Counted from the stretch's first letter, positions 9,063-19,568 are shown. The stretch: DNA of 28,829 bases from Schoenoplectus triqueter (GCA_964058805.1 CAXKVV010001918.1:1-28829); one strand, 5' to 3'. Notes: generated from the sequence alone by a model not told the origin. A program made the numbers and translations.

Positions 9063-9404
9063 TCTAAATGCATAGATGTGTTCATATATCACATCAAAAT
9101 TTTAAAGTTCAAGTTAAAAATTACTGATCCGATCCATTCAATTTATTATCCATATCGAACTCTTGTAGAAAATTAATTTTTATATATATTTTTAAATATT
9201 TTTCAAGAGAAAGTTATTGGATTTAAGGATTTTGGATCGTCCAATAGTAATGATTTTCTTCCGACCCAAAAAATTTAAAAAAATATAAAATTTAATTTTC
9301 TACAAGAGTTTGATATGAAGAATAAATTGAACGGATCAGATCGATCTTTTTAACTTGAACTTTAAAATCTTGACATGATATACGAACACATCCGTACAAC
9401 ACGT
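9061..9404. mobile_element. MITE family C (related to A)
   Basis: The arms GATGTGTTCATATATCA and TTTTAAAGTTCAAGTT (left) pair with AACTTGAACTTTAAAA and TGATATACGAACACATC (right). Subterminal TCCATTCAATTTATTATCC pairs with AATAAATTGAACGGATC. The centre GGATTTAAGGATTTTGG has the same layout as family A, so C is a diverged relative. About 340 bp, non-coding. Confidence 0.75.
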
Positions 9405-9418
9405 TACATTTTACACTT

Positions 9419-9421
<3 letters not shown>

Positions 9422-9471
<50 letters not shown>
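9422..9471. repeat. (AT)25 microsatellite
   Basis: About 50 uninterrupted bases, the longest simple repeat in the window. It marks the right edge of the MITE array. Confidence 0.95.
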
Positions 9472-9473
<2 letters not shown>

Positions 9474-10096
9474 TCTCGTACGAATGTTGCCGAATTCCCC
9501 TTCTCATCACTTCGTCAGCCATGGTGTCTTTTCATGAAATGTTCTGAATTGCGCCCTACAGTGCTCAGAAGCTAATGATACGAGCTAACAGTATATTATA
9601 TTAAATTATGACCGCTATAACAATAACAACGACAGTAATGATGCATAACGCACAGTAATAAAATAGTGCATTATTCAACATTTCTATGTTTATTTCTTAT
9701 TAAATCCGTAAGTGTTTTGATCCTATAATGATTCAGATTTTTTATTGAATTTTGAGAGGTTTATCAGTCATCGGATTGAGATATTCATCAAATGATATTA
9801 CTATCTCTATGGTCATTTGTATTGAAGTTATATTCCTTTCAATATTGATTGTTACACGAAATGCTGCATAATTTAGGAGGATAATTTCTCTAATTTATTT
9901 TATTTTTTTCTTAGATTACTATCAATTATGAATTTTAACTTAAATTCTGAATGATAATTTTCCTCTAAATTTTACATTTATTTTACATTAATTATGTGTT
10001 CATGATTGAAATTTATATTAATTTCTAAATTATCTTCATTTTTATTTCCTCTCTTTTATCATCAAAATATAAAATTTTTATATTTTTAAAAAATAT
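9472..10096. other. Intergenic DNA, no gene seen
   Basis: AT-rich, no supported frame. The final part leads into a Helitron-like end and may be its body; I could not place a 5' end. Confidence 0.4.
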
Positions 10097-10127
10097 CATT
10101 GTTACAACGCACAAGCAAGATACTAGT
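10097..10127 (+). mobile_element. Helitron-like 3' end (decayed)
   Basis: The + strand reads CATTGTTACAACGCACAAGC then AAGATACTAG followed by T. The CTAG (10123-10126) plus T, and a TTGT/ACAA stem that looks like a deaminated CCGT...ACGG stem, fit the plant Helitron 3' pattern. No matching 5' end was found. Confidence 0.4.
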
Positions 10128-11280
10128 AATTTATTATTTTTGTTCAAAATTGATTTCATATAACTTGAAAGATTCAAACTTATATAGTTTGTATGTGATC
10201 ATTTTAATGAAGAAAATGATATGATTTACGTATTTAGATTATTTTGAATAGAAAAAATATTTAGATTTTATGATATTAGTGTTATTTTGAGTAGAAACTT
10301 TGAGATTGTATTGAATAATTAGAATAATTATCAGTTATAATTCCTTAATCGATTTATGTTACTTAGTTACTCTATTGAACTATAATTTATATGAAAAATT
10401 AATAAAAATATAGATTATAATTTTAAAATTAAAAAATAATGTATGACAATTTTCGTTATGACATGCTATAACATAATAATATTTTTTTTTTACAATACCA
10501 CCACGTATGACGCGATAATTACTATTTAAAACCTTGAGTTGGGGTGACGTATCTAATTAAACCGGCCTATTTTACATATTACGTACTAATCACGTGGGGC
10601 ATAGGCGCATAGCATAATGGTTGTTTTATGTGTGGCTTACGAACCACTCGTTTGTATAAAGGAAACTAAAAGATTAAAATGGACAATGCCCTTCAGATAT
10701 TTTATCAAATTACCTTACGGGACCCAACTACATACCTCCTCAGCCTCTCATCCCCTTTTCCCTTTTCATATACTTGCAAGCACTTTACAACTTGCTTCAA
10801 AGAAAGAACAATAATTCCACGACATGATACTATTTTGTTTCATTGTGATTGAGGATTATGAAAAGAACAATTCGGTTTCTTTTCAGTGTTAAAATCAAAA
10901 TTGAAACTTGATGAATTGAAGTTTACCGATTTTTTTTAGTAATTTGTATTTTTCTTACTTTAACTAATTAACTTTGTATATTAGAAGATTTTATAAAATC
11001 GGCGCCTTCTGATGTGTTTCATTATTATATGATTAACTAAATCATATTGATGGAGGGGAAAAAGAGAGTTAGAACTCGATGGCATAAAAATCATCTATTG
11101 ACAATAAACCACACAATATATATACTTCATTGGTAGTGATAGAGCTCAATGGTATTGGGCCTAGTTTCGGCCCAGAGTCAGTTCACCATCAAATTTGGAT
11201 GCTCAATCAAGACAACAAGTACATAACTTAACCGCTTGGTCGGATCTTGACCTGATATGTTTCTCGCTGGTCTTATGAGA
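10128..11280. other. Intergenic DNA, no gene seen
   Basis: AT-rich DNA with frames no longer than about 65 codons and no recognisable exon. Confidence 0.5.
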
Positions 11281-11284
11281 GGCC

Positions 11285-11293
11285 TATAAATAG
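11285..11293 (+). promoter_or_regulatory. TATA box candidate
   Basis: CTATAAATAG within moderately GC-rich sequence matches the plant consensus closely. About 30 bases downstream no clear gene follows; it could belong to an LTR remnant or a lost gene. Confidence 0.4.
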
Positions 11294-12105
11294 ATGCCCT
11301 AAGCATACTGAAGAGTGGATGGACAATCAAACCTCCACACACTTACACTATACAATTTGCTTAAGTATTTAGTATAGTATACTTATACCGAATGCTGACA
11401 TCTAGTTTATAGTGCACGAAGAAAAATGAGATTTGGTTAACTATTTTGATTGATATTTTATAGTAAAATTATTTTTCTTTTGTTGAAATTAGTAATAATT
11501 TGGGCTATATAACAAATAACTAGTATTTTTTGGTAAACATGTGTACTTTTTTGAGTAAAAGATATAGATCTAGTCTTTATCTTTTGTTAAAAACTTTATT
11601 AATAAAAGTTATTATTTACAAAATGGTGATCCCAAGATATTTAAGACCACATTAAAATTGCACACATTAAATGAAATTAAAATTACACAGAGTAAAATTA
11701 AAGTTACAATGAGAAGAAGCTAAATTTCCACATGAATTTCATCAAGAAGAGCATGCTTTATCTTGAACTTTTTGGTGAAGATTCTAGCATATTTTTCCCT
11801 CCACTATGAAAATGGTAATAAAAAGAAGTTTTTGCATCTTGGAATGTCTGACTGGGAGTATCAAGACTTTTTGTCGTGTTGAGATGTAGAAGGATGGAAT
11901 AGAATTATGATCTTTGAGTAATCTGTATTTTTGTTGTACTCGCAACCATAATAATTGGAACAAGATACAATCATTAAAAAGATGATGAACATTTTTTTTA
12001 GCACTTCGACAGAGAATACACATATTAATCAGTGGCCGATCTCTTTTGTTAAGATTGTCAATAGTAATTATTCTATTTCTAATCATTACCCATGCAAAAA
12101 TGATA

Positions 12106-12920
12106 ATTCTAGGCACTGGCGGAGCCAATAAAAGAGAACGGGGTTCAATGAACTCCATTTTTTATTCAATCACATTTGGTAATAATTTTAGTATAATGTT
12201 TATAGTTTGGGGTCCGTTTAGCATTCTATGAAATAGCAAAAAATAGAAATAACATTGCTATTTCGATAAACTAATTTGTTAAACGAATTTTAGACTAAAT
12301 AGAAGAGTGCAAAAGAGTGCTAAACCGGTGTACCAAGTTATAGGTGATATATCAGTTTAGCTCTCGTCAGAATAGTGATTATTGTTTGATTATGTTGTGT
12401 TATATTATCATCACTATTAGTATTATGTCATTATAATAATAATTATTATTATTATATTATTATTACTATTAGTATTGCATTATTTTTTATTATTATTATA
12501 TTAGAATCACTGTTAGTATTATTATATTATTATAATTATATTTTTTATTATTATATTATATTATATTATTATTATTATTATCATCATCATCATTGTTAGT
12601 ATCATAATTATTTATATTGTAACTATTTAAATTAACAACTGTCAAATAATATTTTCGCTCTTCCGAATAATTAAGAATATTACTCTTCTAAAATGACACT
12701 CTTCTTTCACTCTTCTAAAATTACCACTCCTCCAAAATTATTCCTTGATTTGCTAAACCCAAAATATCTATTTGAATCCTATAAAATTTGAAACTTTTTT
12801 CCCACTGCTGAACCTCATAACTACAATATAATTTTTTAATATAATAAATATACAAATGTAGATATTTGATATAATATTTGACCCGTTTCAAAAATTTTAG
12901 GTTCCGCCCCTGATTCTAGG
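12106..12920. mobile_element. hAT-like non-autonomous element 1 with 8-bp target duplication
   Basis: The element proper is 12114-12912 (799 bp). Its termini are CACTGGCGGAGCC and GGTTCCGCCCCTG, imperfect inverted copies. ATTCTAGG occurs directly on both sides (12106-12113 and 12913-12920), the 8-bp duplication expected for hAT transposons. The interior is AT-rich with an (ATT)n-like stretch near 12430-12600 and has no transposase. It splits the LINE zinc-binding region. Confidence 0.9.
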
Positions 12921-13023
12921 TGAGCTTTTGTATAGACCAAATGTGTATTAGATGGGACTAAGGAGATGGATAGTTAGCAAAAAAAAATAAAAAAAAATAG
13001 AGAGATTTGCAAGTGAATAAACG

Positions 13024-13478
13024 GTGAGATGCAGGGGCGGATCCACCATTCCCCAGGGGGGGCAGCGCCCCCCCCCCTGGATTTTGAAAAACAGTGCTTT
13101 TCGGTAATATTTTCAGTACTTTGCCCCCCCTGGAAATTTTTTTGGCCCCCCTGGATTGTCTGATTAATTTTATTGAGAAAAAAAAATTAATATCATATAT
13201 AATGAAATAATTATGCAAAGATATCAAAATATAAAATTTTATAGACGAAAATTTTCTTCATCAACTTCATTATCTATTAGTTTGAGCTTTATTTTATTGT
13301 TATTTTTAATATATAAAATATTATTATTCTAATAATTTTTTTATTAGGTAAGAATATATATTAAATTATTATATTTTTATTTAGTACCCGATTAGTTAAT
13401 GGATTTAAACCCGATAAGCTATTACAATCCGATATTTGCCCCCCTGACTAAAATCCTGCATCCGCCCATGGTGAGATG
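13024..13478. mobile_element. hAT-like non-autonomous element 2 with 8-bp target duplication
   Basis: The element proper is 13032-13470 (439 bp). Its left end is CAGGGGCGGATCC and its right end is GCATCCGCCCATG. GTGAGATG is directly repeated at 13024-13031 and 13471-13478. Near the left end there are long C-runs and CCCTGGATTTTG. It is non-coding and belongs to the same terminal type as element 1. Confidence 0.9.
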
Positions 13479-13655
13479 AGAGAGGTCATACTGGTTGATC
13501 TTGCTTTATAGGGTTTAAATGTACCGTATATAAAATGGTTTAAATATACATGCGGACTTTGATCACATATGTCGAAGTTTTCCTTTAACGCACACTTTAT
13601 TTGTGCTGGAATCTGCACATGTCGAACATTTTATTCTGGTTACATGTTTATAATT

Positions 13656-14085
13656 ATTAATAAAGAGTTAGGCTATGGTGATAAGCGTAGTTAATGATCA
13701 AATTTGTTTTGGATTAAAAAAAATAGGTAAATCATTTTCAAATCTTAATTTATGGAACTCAATAAATTTTTTGTATCAAAATATGATGAAATATAATTTT
13801 TTTTTCTATTTTTCAAATTTTTTTATGTATTAGTTTTGAATTTTTTAACATGATTCAATAATAATAATAAAATAATATATATTTTCTAGGTCATTTTTAA
13901 AATTCAAAATTAATACTTAGAAATTTAAAAAAAATAGATAAATTTTATATTCCATCATATTTTAATATAAATTTTTTATTGAGACCGATAAATGAAGATT
14001 TGAAAATGATTTAACTATATTTTTGAGTCTGTAACAAATTTAATCATTAATTACGCGTAGCATCATAGTCTAACTCATTAATAAA
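13656..14085. mobile_element. Mutator-like MITE (family D) with 9-bp target duplication
   Basis: The element proper is 13665-14076 (412 bp). ATTAATAAA is perfectly repeated on each side (13656-13664 and 14077-14085). A 9-bp duplication points to the Mutator superfamily. The termini GAGTTAGGCTATGGTGATAA and its inverted partner ...CATCATAGTCTAACTC start arms of about 150 bp. The ends resemble those of family A (CTATGGTG), but the core, with ACTCAATAAATTTTTTGTAT and similar blocks, resembles family B. Non-coding. Confidence 0.9.
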
Positions 14086-14102
14086 TGTATGTTTTTTTTC
14101 AC

Positions 14103-14108
14103 CACGTG
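14103..14108. promoter_or_regulatory. G-box (CACGTG)
   Basis: The CACGTG core is about 1.3 kb upstream of the HVA22-like start codon. HVA22 genes are classically ABA and stress inducible through ACGT-core elements, so it could matter, but the distance makes this weak. Confidence 0.3.
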
Positions 14109-14776
14109 TTAGGGGGTGAAGTGGGAGAGAGGGAAACGAGGAGGGGGAAGTATATAGTTGGATTTTACAAGGGTAATTTGACCAAAAGGGAAATTCAAGG
14201 AAGAGTATTTTGTTTGAGGTTTTGGAAAGAGAGGAATTATATTATATAAAATTATCCTAAAAAGAATAAGCCTAATTTATTATAGTTGACGGAACAAAAT
14301 TATGTATTGGAGTAGAACTGTCATTGTTTGCGTGTCCACGGCATTAATGATTGATATCTAGACTGTTTTGGTTTTGGAATGAGATGAAGTGAGGAAATTT
14401 TCTTTTCTCAACTTATCTTATTTGCATGTTATAATCTTAAATCTTAATTACGAGAGAAGAAGGAGAGGAGAGGTGGTGGAGTGGTGGTGATTTAAGTCCA
14501 GAATTAAAATTAATTAAATAATATGATATAAAATAATAATATAATATAATCTTTTGGTAAATAAATTGAACTTGACTGACCATTGAATTTATCTACAGAA
14601 ACATTTTTAGATAATTAAATAATCGAGATGTGGAGGGAGAAATGATATTGGTTTAAAGACGAGCTCGTTTATCTTTATTATGATATAATAATAGAAACAA
14701 AAATTTTACTCTTTTTATCTTGAACACGAAATAAATGTTTGTACTTGAGTCTTGAAGCAGGCAGCGGGCAGGCGGG

Positions 14777-14830
14777 CAGCAGCCCAGCAGCCCGGCAGGC
14801 ACGCAGCAGCCCAGCAGCCCGGCAGGCACG
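14777..14830. repeat. Perfect 27-bp tandem duplication, GC-rich
   Basis: The 27-base unit beginning CAGCAGCCCAGCAGCCCGGC occurs twice back to back (14777-14803 and 14804-14830), preceded by related GCAGGC repeats. It lies about 600 bp upstream of the gene. Confidence 0.9.
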
Positions 14831-15407
14831 CAGGAAAAACAGCGCCATCGTCATGGTCTCACCTCACCTCACATGTCATGGAATGGAAGTATTAGGTGTC
14901 ACCTTGTACGAAATGAAATACGCATAGTCATGGGCTCATGGAATGGTAAAGTATTAAAGCGAGCGAGCTATATACAATTACAATTACGAGCCTAGAACCT
15001 TCTTTCTCACCGTCTAAGAGGTAAGAATTATGATGCGGCGTGCGTCCGCATAGAAAACTCTCTGCCTGTGCTGTGTTGTGTTGTGTTGTCCTGTCCTGTT
15101 GCCCCTCTTCCTCTCGTCGAACCTCGATCACTCTTTACGATGCCTTTTCTACTTCTCTTACTTCCATAAAAAAAAAAGGAAAATACAGACAGGAAAACAT
15201 TAACAGGAAAGGAAAATAAAGGAAAGTGTGGAAAAGGAGGGTTGGTTTTGGTACCACTTCTCCTCTTCTACCGAACGGCGCTTATTTTCTAGCGTGTTTT
15301 TTAAGAAAAATCTTAATTAATTCCGATCAAAAGCAGACAACATTTTCCATTGGAGAGTTCATATCAAGGGTTTCAACTAGAGAGGAAGACTTGAGAGAAA
15401 GGAAATA

Positions 15408-15426
15408 GAGAGAGAGAGAGAGAGAG
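15408..15426. repeat. (GA)n in the 5' leader
   Basis: A run of AG units ends directly at the ATG of the HVA22-like gene. Such runs are common in plant 5'UTRs and can act as GAGA-type elements. Confidence 0.85.
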
Positions 15427-18238
15427 ATGGGATCTGGTTCTTTTCTCAAAGTAGTTGCCAAGAACTTTGATGTTCTCGCTGGGTATGTTCTTCAACTTCT
15501 CCTTTTCCTTTTTTTCTTTCGTCAATAAGCTGCTTATTTGTTGCATTTTTCTTGAGAATACAGGTATTTATACATATTACTTGTATTTATGGACTGTAAT
15601 TTCAATTTTCTTTTTAAAAAAAATGGAAGTGAGCAACTCTTTCGGCTAGGATTCTAGTGTTGGTTATATTCTACCAGTACTACTACTTTGGTTTAACCTC
15701 AACTACCCCCTAGCTGCTATTTGAAGAAAGGGGCTTCAATATAGTTGTATTTTCGTTACTTATAGAATTTTCTGTTGGTTACCAATTAAGTTCCTTCCAT
15801 GCAAGATCTCATTTCAGTTGGCTTTCTTTTCAATTTCAGGCCCGTGGTCTCACTTGTTTATCCATTGTAAGTAACTAAAATTTTATAATTTAACCCCCCC
15901 CCCCCCCACACACACACACACAACAACCACCCCCATCAACGCGTTTCTGTTGATTCTTTGGTCCTTTGCCAGGTATGCATCGGTGAGAGCCATAGAAACA
16001 AAATCGCCGGTTGACGACCAACAATGGCTAACTTATTGGGTTCTATACTCATTTATTACTCTTTTTGAGCTCACTTTTGCTGCCATTCTGGACTGGTAAA
16101 TTATGGTTCTATTACTGTGATTATTATAAACCAAAGTACCTATTATTACTGGTAAACCATGCCAAAATTTTCATAGTTGCAATCAACCCTCAATTTCTGC
16201 TGTCTAATTTGCACAATTGAGGTGCTAACAGTTTGTTGGATATTTGGCAAGGCCACACTTGTTGCGGCAAGTGTAACGAACAACAAATCCTTTAATCCCA
16301 AATTAATTTTTGTAGGCTAGAAATGAAACCCAATCCAAAAGCATAGAAGATCTCAAATATAAAAAATCAATGATAGTAATAATGGTGTTGCGGCAAACAT
16401 AAAACAACAAATATAAAGCTGAATACATGTGGCATTTCAATTTGCATGAATTCAATTTGTTGACTTAATGGAAATGCCAGGGTAATTTAGCTAGTTTTTT
16501 TCGACATAACCTTTGGTTTGAATGGTCACTTAGGCATCATTGGCAATGTGTCAAAAACTCTTTAACAGGGTCTTGATTGCAAATATGATGAGTGTTTAAA
16601 AAACTCTTTAAAGGGAAATTTAATTTAAAAAAACAAAAATAGGATGGCGAACATTGTGCTTTATTATTTGGACAGTGATATAGTGCCCTGTGTTCTGCCC
16701 CTGAACTTGATGTGTTGGATTGCAGTAGAAATTGGAACTTATGGCTCTATATTTTTAGATTTTTTATATAGAAAAAAGAACTGGCAATTTTATGATTTAC
16801 GGTTGTCCAACAAAAGAAAATTGCTGCCCATGATAAAATTATGCTTTTCATTCAAACTTTGAATTTTGTCATTATCAAAGTGACAAAAGTATGCTTATTA
16901 TCCAGAACGTAGAGTTCATAAAAAATCATGTGGAGTTAACATAGATACTGGTAAACAAATTCAAGTTGGTATTCTAATTGTTAAAATACATATACGTCTT
17001 AAGCAAAATTGAATCACTTTGTAGAAAAAACACTAACTTTAAATGAAGTGGTAAGGAACAAATACTGTAAAATACTTATCAGTTACCCCGCTAATATTCA
17101 AACGGTTGATACTGCTAATTTTATTTTGTCAGTAATATATCTCACTATCAAAGTGGTAACCATATGGCACGAGCAACCAATAACTAAAATCAAATGACAT
17201 TTTGGTCAGAACATTTTGCAGTACAAAGAAAATTTTTAATGCCAAAACATAAATGAATCGAGGGGCAGATATGGGGGCATCTTATATTTATTCTTATTAT
17301 TTTCAGTTTTTCACACTGACAGTGGTGCATGAATTGTTGTAGGCTTCCCTTTTGGCCATATGCAAAGCTATTCTTTAACTGCTGGCTGGTTCTACCTCAA
17401 TTTAATGGGGCAGCTTATGTGTACCAGAATTTTGTGCGACCGGTTTTTGTCAACCAACAGACCATCAACATATGGTACGTTCCTCGAAAGAAAGACAATT
17501 TGGGCAAATCTGAAGATGTTTTACAAGCAGCTGAGAGGTATATTCAAGAGAATGGCACTGAGGCTATTGAAAGGCTCATAAACAAGGTGGAAAAAAAAAA
17601 CAGATCTTTGTGATATTGAAATTAGGTTTTTTCATTATTTATGTATTCTGGTGGACATTGTTGTGAATCTGTGTTCAGGTCAAGGTTGAATTAAATTAAA
17701 TTCCAAAATGCATTTCCTCAAAGGTTGTGGGTGTGTTATGAATTCTTTTAAGCTCTAGTGTTTGTGCAGTGTGGCCTTGGTTTTTTTGTAGGTGAACCCA
17801 AAAAATCCAATAGTTAAATACTTAAATAAATGCATTGATGAAAATATATAATTTTTTTTAGCTCTAGTCGGTAAGCTTGTTTCTTTTTCCTCACCTGTAT
17901 GGATTTTTTGTTTGTTTGGCATTGCAGACTTCCCAATCAAGGACATCAGGAAGCAAGGCTGGTGTCAACAGTGTGCTAAAAGCTCCATTCTCTAAGCTTT
18001 TAGAAGTACTATTTCTCTCTCTCTCTCTCTCTGACGCACACTCATGCACACTCACACAAAGGTTCTAATGATGTAAATGGTGCAGTCGACAGGTATATCA
18101 AACTCCAGTAGGGGCAACAACAGGAGATCAATATTAGAAGAGGTGGAAGCTGAGAAAATGGCTAAGGCTGACCGAGGAGAAAACCCTTGGGGTGAGAGTT
18201 ACCCCATCTTTGATGAACATTATCGCCAACATTACTAG
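15427..18238 (+). CDS. HVA22-like protein (TB2/DP1/HVA22 family), six exons
   Basis: Membrane protein of the DP1/Yop1/REEP family. These proteins shape tubular ER; plant HVA22 is ABA and stress linked. Exons: 15427-15482, 15840-15866, 15973-16095, 17343-17586, 17928-18005, 18086-18238. All introns are GT-AG and the phases fit, giving 226 residues. The start MGSGSFLKV is the family-typical N-terminus. Membrane segments lie at about residues 17-32 (LAGPVVSLVYPLYASV), 46-69 (ending AAILDW) and 70-96. The family signature FNGAAYVYQNFVRP lies at about 89-102, then INIWYVPRKKD at 110-120 and the amphipathic AAERYIQENG at 131-140. Exons 1-4 (150 aa) are secure. Exons 5-6 add a polar tail (for example SRTSGSKAG and ENPWGESYPIF) ending at TAG 18236. 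Its length exceeds that of many plant members (about 160-180 aa), so the tail is less certain. Closest type: HVA22-like a. Confidence 0.92.
15893..15923. repeat. Poly-C then (CA)n inside intron 2
   Basis: About 14 C followed by CA units, within the 106-nt intron 15867-15972. Length changes here would directly change the size of a short intron. Confidence 0.85.
16260..16396 (-). mobile_element. Possible SINE/RTE-type insert in intron 3
   Basis: The 11-base TGTTGCGGCAA is repeated at 16260-16270 and 16386-16396. Between them the sequence starts ACAACAAATCCTTTAATCCC, the reverse of a (TTG)n-type 3' tail, as also seen at 20772. It looks like a truncated minus-strand retroelement of about 115 bp within the 1247-nt intron 16096-17342. 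Confidence 0.45.
17587..17613 (+). other. Alternative C-terminus if intron 4 is retained
   Basis: Reading through the exon-4 donor adds VEKKNRSL and a stop at 17611-17613. That would give a protein of 158 residues, close to the usual length for plant HVA22 proteins. Confidence 0.35.
18010..18032. repeat. (TC)n in intron 5
   Basis: A CT run just after the exon-5 donor (18006) in an intron of only 80 nt; it forms most of the pyrimidine content of that intron. Confidence 0.8.
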
Positions 18239-19080
18239 ATCATGGCTTTCTTACTTTCCTGAACTTAGGTAATTTTTTTTAAATGATTTACTCTGCATGA
18301 CTTAGTGTAATATCTTTTTACCTGTATTTTTGTTATTCTTTCAGTTCATGAGATACTTTTGTATGGTGATTAACACCCATCAACTTCTTATATAAGATCA
18401 TATCTTATTTTATTTGGAAAATTTACAAAAAGAATACGCTGTAAGTGAGAAGTTACAAAGTAATGTGGCTGCTGAATTTTGCAATTTTCCAATTGACCCT
18501 TGCACCCGCGAAAAAGAAAGTTGGAGCCCAACTTCTAAATGCACTGGGCTTAATCTGGTTTAGTTTCAGCCTATAGAAAAAGCCGCATCGGAATGCTTAA
18601 GAAAAAAATACATCACTTCCTTGGTTCTTCCTGATATGGCTTGATGTGCTTTGCAAATGTTGTGTTACATGTTGTAAACAAGTATCTAAGATATTGTTGT
18701 CTAGGTTTATTTGCTAGAATTTATTTTGCAATTGTTTATAATTGAAATTGCGGTTTGGTTATGCATTGCAGTTATGATCGAAGTTTCGAGACCAAGATTA
18801 GTGTTTTGCTCTGTATGGATGTGGCTTAGCATAGGGGTTCTCTTAGGGGTTACATCATAGTTGATCTTGTTGTGTCTTTTTATTTGAACTGTTGGAGCAT
18901 TTTGTAAATATAGAGGGTTTCTTGTGGTGGGTGTACTTGGATCTGCTCAGCGTTGCTGTTGTTGTGGTTTAAGATTTACCTGGTTGACAATTCTCGTCTT
19001 GATCATCCCTAAATTAAGTTTGTTACTTTTCCCTGTTAGTGTTATCATTCTCTTGATCTCTTGATTAGGCAGCAGAATGA
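18239..19080 (+). other. 3'UTR region of the HVA22-like gene, possible UTR intron
   Basis: After the stop there is a GAACTTAG|GTAATT donor (intron from 18269) and a TGCATTGCAG acceptor ending at 18771, suggesting a 503-nt intron in the 3'UTR. The donor lies only about 30 nt after the stop, too close to be expected to trigger nonsense-mediated decay. The following sequence (18772-18930) is T/G-rich, as plant 3'UTRs are. No clear AATAAA was seen. Confidence 0.4.
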
Positions 19081-19567
19081 AAGGTTTCTTTCTGAACGTG
19101 TAAGTTTATTATCGCTCATCAACTCCCAAATCGATTTTCATTTGACTTCGTTTATGTGATGAATTTGTTGGTTCAAACAAACAGTTAGAAGGGGGTAAGG
19201 GACCGTGCATGTGTGTAATGTGTATAGTAGGCGCTGGTGTGGAGAGCATTAGGAAACCAAATGAGAGCTCATTCAGATCATTTGGTATCAATGTAAGGTT
19301 GCGTCCATCTTTATTATTGTTTTCAAGTAACTTTCACTATTATTTTATTATCAAAGAACATGCAAAGCAAAGGCTTCAATGGTCTCAATGTAATAATTTA
19401 AGAGGGGAAGTTATTCCACTTGGAAAGAGAAGAAAATACGCAAGTGGTCAAGATTACGTTGTACTTAGGTGGCGAGAATAATACGCAAGCAGTCGAGATT
19501 GCGTTGTGCTTCGGTTGTTAAAATAAACAATAATTTGTGCTATGGAATAATAAGTGCTTTTCATCGT
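19081..19567. other. Intergenic DNA, no gene seen
   Basis: Contains a short internal near-repeat (ACGCAAGTGGTCAAGATTACG at 19438 and ACGCAAGCAGTCGAGATTGC at 19482). The 90-codon + frame lacks recognisable features. Confidence 0.4.
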
Positions 19568-19568
19568 C

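Larger units (their letters stand above)
11560..13500 (-). pseudogene. LINE relic: zinc-binding region downstream of reverse transcriptase
   Basis: On the minus strand the pieces, read in order, resemble the end of a plant LINE polyprotein. Before the zinc-binding domain: YDLSS...RLFTCKSLY (about 13490-12990). Then HIWSIQKLT (12950-12920). Then IIIFAWVMIRNRIITIDNL and CILCRSAKKNVHHLFNDC (12105-11960), a C-x2-C...H...C pattern typical of zf-RVT. Finally ARIFTKKFKIKHALLDEI (about 11795-11730). Stops and at least one frameshift (near 11784) show it is dead. The 3' end is near 11565-11590 (ACTTTTATTAATAAAGTTTT). Two hAT-like elements (12114-12912 and 13032-13470) interrupt it. Confidence 0.8.
14086..15426 (+). 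other. Upstream region of the HVA22-like gene
   Basis: No other gene is seen. It includes a G-box/ABRE-type CACGTG at 14103-14108, a TATA-like CTATATAC near 14968, and a purine-rich leader ending in (GA)n just before the start codon. A polymorphic-looking TGTGTTGTGTTG segment lies near 15068-15095. The transcription start cannot be placed by eye. Confidence 0.5.

Noticed and set aside
6558..9471. Whole array as one large transposon
   Set aside because: No shared outer ends; each unit has its own inverted ends, so separate elements explain it better.
12958..13227. 89-codon minus-strand frame as an independent gene
   Set aside because: It is a chance join of hAT element 2 sequence with the LINE relic (the FTCKSLY part).
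15427..18238. A functional link between the PDCD5 fragment and the HVA22-like gene because both families touch cell death
   Set aside because: The PDCD5 piece is a broken, probably transported fragment over 11 kb away; nothing in the sequence connects them.
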